This document shows positions 24,327 through 32,741 of a DNA stretch of 32,741 bases, piece by piece (within the stretch, counting starts at the first letter, position 1; each line of letters opens with the position of its first letter). The translations under genes were made by a program, and so were the position numbers. The stretch is from Elysia marginata (lineage: Eukaryota > Mollusca > Gastropoda > Plakobranchidae): contig BMAT01008736.1 in assembly GCA_019649035.1 (NCBI GenBank), forward strand, positions 75,355 to 108,095, in the 5' to 3' direction. The notes beneath the pieces are model-generated. The model searched no databases and was not told where the DNA came from. It worked only from the letters and a program-made list of their open reading frames with translations.

Positions 24327-25440
24327 ATGAATTCTTTAACATATTTCACCCCGTGAGTTTCCTCTTTCAGGTAGGCATCACTGCTAGAGCATCACTGGTG
24401 TAGATTAATGTGATGTATTTTTTGTATTTCCTTTAAATTTTAAAATGCTTTGTCATTGAGTTAACAACGCAGGAGCTTGACTTTGATACAGCATCATGAA
24501 ATGCGTTTCGGCCAGTGTCCTGACAAATAGCTTTGTTTAGCTCAGCTTAAGGCTATGATGGAAAAAGCTAAAAATCTATCACGTTTGGGACTGAAAGGAA
24601 AGAGATGAGGTGGGGCTCAGAGGGAAGCGACGCGCTCACGCAAATACACGTCTTAAAATGGGCACTGGTTACATTGGCTAACGAAGAGCTATTAGACTTT
24701 GAAACAGGAAAAACAAATAAAACAAAATTATATTTAGCATTGAATGGTATTGAGTTCCAAAACAAAGGAACGTTTTTTAATCTTTGTTTCATTTTTGAAA
24801 CCATTGTGACAGGCTGATCTAAAAAGTCGTGACGCTGGGAGTTCAACAGTTTATTCCTCTACACTGTGCTTTTAATATATCATAGTTTTTAAAACATTAT
24901 TATAAAAAGTGAGAATTGAAAACTTAGGTGAAGCTGAAGTCGAAGTTAACCGCAATCATAACAACGAGAACAGTAAAACACCAGACAAAGTGAGAGATAA
25001 ATTAATGTTACTATCTAAGGGACCGTGGTATTAGTTCTAGAGTGTGTATTTATGATGGAGCATACACCACTTTCACATGCAGCTCTGAATTATAGAATAA
25101 AATAGAGAGAGAGTGTGTTCATTTATACAATGGATTAAAATTTGAAAGAGCCGCAACAAAGCTAAACGTTTCGCGGTTATAAGTCATAAGCAAGAAACAA
25201 TAACCGCAAGCGGCAATTATAGAGCCGAATGAACAAAGCATATTCTCGACAAACCACAAACACACATGTCTTGTCAAAGCGACAACAGTTTTTTTTTAAT
25301 CCTAAAAAAGGAAACAATTAGATTTCAATTTTCACAAAATCTCAACAATCGAAAACTTGAAAAGTAACGACAAACAAAAAAACAAACGCATCGAGATATA
25401 TAAAAAGAACGGCAAATAAAACATGGAAATCTCGGAAGCT
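24327..25440. other. Non-coding stretch
   Basis: Open frames on both strands at about 24568-24846 (92 aa minus, 70 aa plus) have balanced composition but no recognised family; a mobile-element relic is possible. The rest is AT-rich. Confidence 0.45.
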
Positions 25441-25680
25441 TAAGGGGAGCCGTGCCTGGGCTGTGCAGATCAGCCACACAAAAGGAGATGACAAGAGCAG
25501 TAGTAAGTCGGCCAAGACAAAAGCGGGCAGTGCGTGGAAACCTCCATCCATCTGGGTCTATCAAGTTATCCTCATTACCGAGAGCTGGTCCAAGTCCACC
25601 ACGTCACTGTCCATTGATTTTGTCGCGAGGAGAAGCCTCTTAGAAGCTAGCTAGCCAGCCTCGGGGGGTGATGGGGAGGG
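25441..25680 (-). other. GC-balanced island with a short frame and donor-like site; possible MEF2 upstream exon
   Basis: More GC and CpG than its flanks. On the minus strand a short frame MDSDVVDLDQLS starts at 25614 after an in-frame TAG, and a donor-like TCG|GTAATG occurs at 25578-25579; unspliced, the frame ends at 25561. It is followed (in transcript direction) by the MEF2 coding exons 4.2 kb away. It could be a non-coding MEF2 leader exon carrying a small upstream frame. It could also be unrelated, since the plus strand is open here too (63 aa). Confidence 0.2.
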
Positions 25681-26350
25681 TGAGCAAAATCTTCTAAAGC
25701 CAGTCTGGAACAACTGGTCAGATTACAGGCGAGTAGAAGATGGAGATTAAATGGAAAACGGTATGTCACTATGTGGAGGCAGAGGATAGAGACGCAGAGA
25801 GAGAGAGCGAGAGAGTAGTGAGGCAGATAGATAGAGAGAGGGAGAGAGGAACAGACAGAAAAACAGACAGACATAAAGCTAAAGAGACGGAAACAAAATG
25901 ATTAAGACACACACATACAAGATAGGTCTATATAAATGGTGAGAAAGATAAATTCAATGAGAATTCGTGTAAGCATCCCTGTGGGGTTTAAGGGAATCGA
26001 AAAACAAATCAGTGAGCGATGCAAAGGAGGGTGTGGGAGAGATAAAGCGAAAAGTAGGCAGCCAGAGTAAAGACAAACACACAATGTTACTACAAGTCTT
26101 AATATGGTGAGAGAAATAAAGTGAGTTAGCGAGGCAATATGGAAAAACGTATAGCACGAGAGGACATGCTGCAAGCAATGTTCTTGTGTAAGAGATCGTT
26201 CGACTTAGGGTGAGGAAATGAGATATGATAGACAAATAGACAATCAGTAAAAAAGACGAACAATGGAAAGAGATGCGCCAGACGGGCGTATGGACTTGTG
26301 AATCGATCGAGTTTAGATGGCTAGGCGCATTAAAGAAAGGGAGGTAGAAA
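25681..26350 (+). repeat. Purine-biased low-complexity region with GA/GACA/GATA patches
   Basis: GAGA, GACAGA and GATAGATA patches, densest at about 25790-25880, with scattered G/A bias to about 26350. Minus-strand Ser/Leu/Cys frames over it follow the bias. Confidence 0.7.
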
Positions 26351-28100
26351 GATAGATGGACGAAAGGTATATACAGCGATATATATAAACTCGCACCGAC
26401 CCAGTTTTACTAAAGAAAGGCATTTCTTATAATGTGAAATTAGCAGCTTACCATAACATTATTGTGTATGACATTGGGCTTTGTTTATTTCCAATTATAT
26501 TTCTTAATAACTGCACACCGCTGTTTTTTTTTTTTTTTTGTACAATAATTTCTGTCACAACTCAATTTAATCTAACTTAGCTCTATTTGTTCTAAAATAT
26601 TTTTCATATAGTGGAATTTTTTTACTACAGATGAAAAATCCTAACAGGACCATAACAACAACAACAACAACAACAACAACAAAAGTAACAATGACAGCAA
26701 CGACAACAATAGTAACAATAATCAAAATCATGAAAATAATTACAATAAAACAAAATTAATGTATTATTATGACGATGACGACAACGTCCAACGAACAATG
26801 AGTGGATCCAACTCGGCGTATAAACATAAAATAATGTAGCCTGCAGCGGCAATCTCGTGGAAGCATTGACAAAACAACACGGTAGTCAGGTGAAGCGGTC
26901 TGGTGGAACGACGCGCAATCATAATTATAAATACCTGGAGCTCTGCTTCCAGACATGGTGGTCATCCATGTTATTGTTCTTGTTGTGCTACAGCTGATCT
27001 AAACAAAGGCTAGCCATTTAGCATGGGGAGAAATTATGGGGTTCCTATTGAGATAAAGACTTTGATTTAGATAATGCTTTCCACGACAACAATGAACCTG
27101 GGGGGGAGACCAACATGTGTATAGCCAATTAAGTATCAGAAGAATTCCACTGCTCCGAGGTATACCAAATATAGTATATCTGCTATTTTGAAAGATACTT
27201 GATACATGTAATTACTTTATTATAATTGTTTCAAGTTAAACGATCTACAAACATATAAATGAATATAGGGAGTTGCGCTTCACAAAATGCATTCTTCTAA
27301 TATTCCCGTACCATTCAATTCAAACTTTACCCCAAATCGAGCTGAATTCAATAGAAATGTAAGGTTAACCCTCGCACGTTGAGTTTAATCAATGATATTT
27401 TAGAAATCAATCCAGTACTCGTATTTTTTTTACATGCAAGTCTATACAAAGTGTGGCAATTTACAGATCCGTACGTGGGCGACAAAACTATGGCCTAGGA
27501 AGAGACGCATACCCAAGGTAAGCTAGCGGAAATATGAATAAGCTTGCTCAGTTTCAAGCAAAAAAGCCACATTTTTATATTTTAAATCTTTTCATCGCAA
27601 AACCGATGAGTGTTTTCGTTGAAGACGATCTAAAAAATCAAACGGAGCGAAAATTACAATTTTGACCAGAACGACCTAACATGACAGTTTGGAGTCCTGA
27701 GAGGTCAAATTTGATCAAATATGACCGGAAATGGTCCAGTAACTCAACTGCAGATTTCAGTGTATTAATATTTTCATCTACTTGGGGTTAACCTTTCTTG
27801 CCTCCAAAGACTGCAGTGACTAATGATTAGCATGAAGCTAAGGCTTGCGAACACGACAAGCTTTAAAATGCTTCTCTTAGGCTTTGTCTCTTCTGGACAC
27901 CCAGGACAATTTTAAATACGCGAAACAATGATATGCTTGAAATAACGTGGGAATTATTCGCAATCACACCTGCGTTTTATTTGATTGATCGGTTAGAAAG
28001 GTATAATCAGATTTGGACATTTGCTCCGAATTAAAAAAGAACAAACAAATCAGGATTCACTACAATATTTGTGAAAAACAACAAACTTTTACTTAATATG
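26351..28100. other. Non-coding stretch with a T16 run, a small (ACA)n array and a 24-bp palindrome
   Basis: T16 at 26524-26539; (AAC)n with AAT/GAC at about 26651-26785; a TATAAATA sequence at 26926-26933; a near-perfect palindrome at 27703-27726. No gene recognised. Confidence 0.5.
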
Positions 28101-28135
28101 GCAATTCAAATAATACCAATATGAACAAATCGAAG

Positions 28136-28275
28136 ACGAAGAGAAAAAAGAACAACAACAACAATAACAATAATACTGATAATGATAACAATAAGCATAA
28201 TAATAATAATAGTAGTAATAATAATAATAATAACAATAATAATAATAATAATAACGATAATAATAGTGAATGTAC

Positions 28276-28346
<71 letters not shown>

Positions 28347-28412
28347 ATAAAAATATTAATAATAACAATGGTGATGGTGATGGTGGTGGTGATGATGATG
28401 ATGATGATGATA

Positions 28413-28480
<68 letters not shown>
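28136..28480 (+). repeat. Large compound trinucleotide array: AAC/AAT, (TAG)23, then GAT/GGT
   Basis: AAC/AAT units, then 23 perfect TAG units (28276-28344), then AAT, GGT/GAT and about 30 GAT units (28391-28480, one AAT interruption). A 166-aa plus-strand frame (28121-28621) reads Asn, Ser and Asp runs, and the minus strand is open for 161 aa as Ile/Thr. Both are repeat products. Confidence 0.97.
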
Positions 28481-29514
28481 AAGAGTACTGAGATGAATAA
28501 CTATATTATTCATAATAATGGCAACCTTAATTACAAAAATAATTACGCTAAAATCTATGATAACTATATCAATAATGAAAACCCCAATCAACTAAAGATA
28601 GAAATCGTTGATCACATTTAACATTACATGATGGAGGGAAAAAAACTCGAATTAAAGCATATCAAAACGGACTTTTAACTCGATGATAATCTCATTGTTG
28701 AACTAGGATTGATTCGGAGACATAGAAAATTGATAACCCAAATATTTCGCCCTAGCTTAACTTCTAATCTGTCATCGGCACAGTTTGAATTGTTTTAATC
28801 TTGAAAAGCATTATGATAACGAATGATACTAGTCATTAAAAAGGTTGATAACTAAAAAAATCTGTGGTCTTGGAGGGCGTACCTTTCGCTTTCGAAAGGC
28901 ACTGTGAGATAGCAAGCAATCCCAGTTGTATTCTTTGTTTTCTCTAGCTTTGGCATACTACCATAAAAACAGAAGAAATTTACAGTGCGTGATTTGTCAA
29001 CACTATCAAGTTAGTTTAAGAAATCTCGCTATGCCAAACTTAATACTTTGTACGCACTTCTATTTCAACCACAATGACAAAAATAGTAGTTAAAAAAGCA
29101 AAACAATGCAAAATAATTGTTTATCACAAAGAATCAATTATATAAAAAAAATTGTGTTTTTGTGGGCCACATTACCTTTCGAAGAGACATCGCATCCAAA
29201 CTTCTCGTACATTATCTCGAGCTATATATTGCTTATTGCTGCAGTATTATCATAGGGCATAAACCAGTGCAAATCAGCAGGACAACAGATTAAAGAACTA
29301 ACTGCACAATGTAACCCACTCTGTGTCATTTTCAAGTTGTAACTTTGGTTCAAACATGGCCTCGAAATCGATAAAAACCACAACCTTGACATGCATGTGA
29401 ACTAGTATGACCTTTTTTCTCTGCATTTGAAGAAGTGGATAAAACAAATCAACAAATAAACATTTTCCAAAGCTGAGGTTTGTCAACTTGATTAAAGTTA
29501 CACGCTGATAAACA
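28481..29514. other. Non-coding stretch
   Basis: Contains a perfect 7-bp stem, 4-nt loop hairpin (CCTTTCG-CTTT-CGAAAGG, 28882-28899). No gene recognised. Confidence 0.55.
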
Positions 29515-29680
29515 TTGTCATTATTATTTTATGCAATTGATTATTGTTAATATCCTTATAATACCATCGTTATTGTCATCATTCCCTTTCTCAAAATTAT
29601 TAGTAATATCATAATTATATTTTTGCTCTTATTATCATTACTATTATAGTTATTGTTGCTGTTGTTGTCGTTATGCTATC
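29515..29680 (-). repeat. Degenerate ATT/ATC/GTT trinucleotide region
   Basis: Imperfect ATT, ATC and GTT units, the reverse-strand counterpart of the AAT/GAT/AAC arrays elsewhere in the window; older and more diverged. Confidence 0.75.
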
Positions 29681-31329
29681 TTATCTTTGTTCCTTTTATT
29701 AGTACATGTATTTTGCTCTGACGCCTACACTGAAGAGTAAAGTCCAGCATTTAAAAAGACCGAAGAGAATTTGGGAACTGCCGATAAAGAAGACCGGCGT
29801 TTAAACAATGTATAGTTTTGAGGAAATACCGGTCTAAGAACTAAATGCTCAAAAAGTTTTCGTTTATAAACATTAAAATTTTCAACCTAATATAAGTAAA
29901 TGCTGTAATTATCTTTCTGTTGCTTCGTAAAATTCAACGCTAACAATAAAGAAAAGAAAAAAATTGTTCATCAAATACTGCAGTAGGAAGCCAGGCCTCG
30001 GGAGAGGAGAAAGTGACAGTTGAGGTTGTTTTACCATCAATTATTTTTCACACAAACTAAGGAATCAAAGGCTTTCCTTCGGTAGCAACCACCGCAGTTC
30101 TGGCGTTTCGTTTGAACAAGTCAATGTCGCAATACTCCCTTCTATTCTCAGACAGAGCAGGTGGTTGAATTACTGTATGTGAAAAAGAGAATCACAAACA
30201 TGTAGTGAAATTGTAGTAGAAACTCATCGAAATAAGATGGGGTATAAGTATAGGTGTACCGCTAACAGGGAAAAAAGGGAGGGGCGGGGGTCCTTTAGCT
30301 ACCCCACAGAACTTATACACAATACAGTCTAGGACAATAACTCATGACGTAAGCGGCAGCTGCTACATCTTCGCATGAAAACTGGAAAAAAATATCAACA
30401 GCTTTAGATATTCTAGGCCCTCAGGTGTTGGACCGATTTCATTTATTTCCTGCTCATAGTACTTTTAAGAATTGTTTTTCTTAATATTTTTCACATTTCT
30501 TCTTTTTATTCCCCCCCCCTCCCGTTTCCTATAGTTCATTCATATATCTTTTGTTTTGCAAAATTTCTTCGATATATACTAATAACCCTGTATTTAGTGG
30601 TCAATATAAAAATGGGCTGAAGTAACACAATATTCTATTCATTATTGCCATTGATTTAAAAAATTTAACTTTTTTTTTATTGTTTTTCGTGTTTTTAGTT
30701 TGATATCAGTTTTTTTCTTCATCATTCTCTTCTACCTTGTCAGTTCCCATTTCCCTTTTTACACCTTATATGTAATAATTTTGGTTGGATTGTAGCCTTC
30801 ATTTAACCTTACAACAATAATAACAAGCTTCCTGGGAACCTGCCTTCACAAGCCTTCCATTATTTTTTTTTCTGCTGCGCTCCTTTGCTGCCAAATATTT
30901 AAATCAAACGCATTTTTCTAGCCAACAAAGCATCCATTAATTGAGAGCATCCAACACCTTTCTTGGAAAAATAACTAGTCTTAAGAGTGTCCTCGTTTTT
31001 TTCCCACCTGAATCTTCGCCGGATCTTGTTTTAGAGAAACGCAGTTTCTAATCCGAAATATGGCGAAGAGATTTTTCTTTAAAACATTATGAAAGAGTAA
31101 AGGTACAAGAGTGTCACAAGATAGCCTCACGAAGATGAAAAACAACACAAAACATTAAATTCCTTTAGTTTAAGAGAGCGGAAAGAAAAGACACAGATGA
31201 CAAAAAAAAAAAAGAAGAAGCAAGTAGAGCGGGAACAAAATAAACCTCAGACAAGCCCGCCAGACGGACGGAAGGAGAACGGAAAAGGTGAAGAAAAAGA
31301 CAATGGTATAAGGAGAGAACTTTCATGAG
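29681..31329. other. Non-coding AT-rich stretch
   Basis: Includes C-runs near 30510-30525, T-rich runs and, from about 31160, a purine-biased part. No gene recognised. Confidence 0.55.
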
Positions 31330-31566
31330 ACATTAGAAGTGGAGAGGCCTGGGCTGGAGCTTGGGCTGATGATGTCGAGATCGGCGTGGGCCGGCTGGAG
31401 AGTGAGGACTTCGGGGACCCACCAGGCAGGGCACACAGGAAGCAGGCCTAGTGCAAATCGATCCCGCAGAATGTGGGTCAGTGTGAGGGGGCTGCGGCCG
31501 AAATGCCCTAGTGCCGCCCAGAACTGTGTCGCACTCTCCGAAATACAGTCATGTATATACATCTAG
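31330..31566. other. GC-rich, CpG-containing island open on both strands
   Basis: Sharply more GC-rich than anything nearby, with many CpG, a NotI-like GCGGCCG and long frames on both strands (79 aa minus 31323-31562; 75 aa plus 31339-31566). None matches a family I recognise, and I see no convincing splice pair. It lies about 10 kb upstream of the MEF2 start, so a promoter/CpG island, an upstream MEF2 leader exon, an exon of another gene or a mobile-element fragment are all possible. Confidence 0.3.
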
Positions 31567-32600
31567 ATTATTAACAAATGTTGCCAAAGTTAAAATTGCC
31601 CTCGCCTGTGGGCAGCTGCTGGATGTGGGTAGCCAATGGTGCTAAGTGGTATCAGCAAGTACAGCCTCCGAGGATTCCGTGTGTGTGTTTCAGTTAGGTC
31701 ATAAAAAACCCCAACAAAATGAAAGGTTTTGTTTTGTAACTATATGGGGTTCAAGAATGGGGTACGATTCCACAAAAGATAATTCAACACATGTCCTGTG
31801 CGTTTCCATTTAAAGAAACATTCACGTACAAAAATAGAGGTAGCTGGCGCCGAAAAAAAAATAGCGACATATCTTAAAACCGTTTAAAACCTAGCTTGCC
31901 TTTAATTATTTAAAAAGAGGATGGGGCCGGGAAAACACTGAAAGGAATAAACGTCTGATGATGTAAAAATGATGTGAATATCAAGAATGTCAATGTCTAT
32001 AGTTGCTATTACGACGCCATCGATTTTCCAGATTAAAGGAATGATAATTTTCCAGATGACAATGACATTATTGAATGCAACTGATGGGATGTGTCCGTGT
32101 CAAAGGATATTATATTTAAGCGGCCAAATTGATACAAAATACCATATTCAAAAGACGATGTTACATATATTATAGTGTAAATATGGTAATGGAGATTATG
32201 GTATCATGAATCGTCCATTACGATAAGTGCTTTGCTATCCGGAAGAGTAGCATGCCATGCGTGAAATATCAGGATAAAAATCCATGTGAGCTCTTGTTTT
32301 CAATGCCATGTTGGTTTCGATTTTTCTGAACAACAGATCGCTGCCATTTTCCCGACTTCAATGTCCAAACTTTTTATCTTCTGATGCTATCAACTGATCT
32401 CTTACAATGCCAACAAAGTAGTATTATTTATCATTTATTTTGATTACATTTTTTCCTCCACGTAAACCATAGCAGCATGCAATCAATACTATAGCCCTGT
32501 CGTAAAAGATCACCATACACAATTATGGGTATTGTGTTTCCAGCAAATAATGGTCTGACGTTTTTTAAGAAAATCAATACATGACAAGAGGGCCGTGTGA
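31567..32600. other. Non-coding stretch
   Basis: AT-rich with no recognised coding or RNA feature; leads into the 43-bp minisatellite. Confidence 0.55.
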
Positions 32601-32741
32601 TATGTGCAGGGGTTGGTGGAGGCTCTTTGGACTATGCTTACTATATGTGCGGGGGTTGGTGGAGACACTTTGAACTATGCTTACTATATGTGCGGGGGTT
32701 GGTGGAGGCACTTTGAACTATGCTTACTTTATGTGCGGGGG
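32601..32741 (+). repeat. 43-bp minisatellite running off the right edge
   Basis: The motif TATGTGCRGGGG starts at 32601, 32644, 32687 and 32730, an exact 43-bp period. The three complete copies differ at a handful of positions and the fourth is cut by the window end. Each unit holds GGGGGTTGGTGGAGG on the plus strand, a two-tier quadruplex pattern. True array length is unknown. Confidence 0.93.

Noticed and set aside
24728..24737. TTATATTTAG, a perfect match to the MEF2 binding consensus upstream of MEF2, as an autoregulatory site
   Set aside because: A 10-mer this AT-rich is expected several times by chance in 11 kb of this composition.
26926..26933. TATAAATA as a TATA box
   Set aside because: Common in AT-rich DNA, and no clear initiator or associated exon on the plus strand.
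28106..28621. 161-166 aa frames of Asn/Ser/Asp or Ile/Thr runs
   Set aside because: Direct translation of trinucleotide arrays; open on both strands, no non-repeat domain.

Overview
This is AT-rich animal nuclear DNA with very low coding density. It is dominated by intron and intergenic sequence and by many simple-sequence arrays: (GA)n, (GATA/GACA)n, (TCTA/TCTG)n, (AAT/AAC/GAT/TAG)n, C-runs and short minisatellites. There are no bacterial or viral genes, no operons and no CRISPR array, and I recognised no tRNA or rRNA by eye. The repeat style and the form of the one recognisable gene suggest a lophotrochozoan, most likely a mollusc. That assignment is inference.

The one gene I can name with confidence is a MEF2 (myocyte enhancer factor 2) MADS-box transcription factor on the minus strand. 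Two coding exons are present. The first coding exon (21130-21183, with 5'UTR back to a strong acceptor at about 21318) encodes residues 1-18. The second (17488-17691) encodes residues 19-86. Together they give the complete MADS box plus MEF2 domain. They are separated by a 3,438-bp phase-0 intron with consensus splice sites. The transcript runs right to left. Upstream non-coding exon(s) and promoter should lie at higher coordinates, and all remaining exons (activation domain) at lower coordinates or beyond the left edge. I could not identify the next MEF2 exon in the 17.5 kb to the left.

Layout: 1-17487 is MEF2 intron 2 or beyond, rich in microsatellites, with one weak exon-like segment (6518-6679, minus), an unexplained segment open on both strands (about 1829-2162) and an assembly gap (15352-15508). 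17488-21317 holds the two MEF2 exons and the intron between them. 21318-32741 is upstream of the coding start and holds short tandem repeats, a possible upstream exon near 25.6 kb, a very large trinucleotide cluster at 28.1-28.5 kb, a GC-rich island at 31.33-31.56 kb and a 43-bp minisatellite running off the right edge.

I did not find a clear new biological system. The most useful second looks are a G-quadruplex-capable tract just downstream of the MEF2 exon-2 donor, the candidate exon at 6.5 kb, the GC-rich islands at 25.6 and 31.4 kb as possible MEF2 5' exons or promoter, and several small tandem arrays. Most long open frames here come from simple repeats and do not look like genes.
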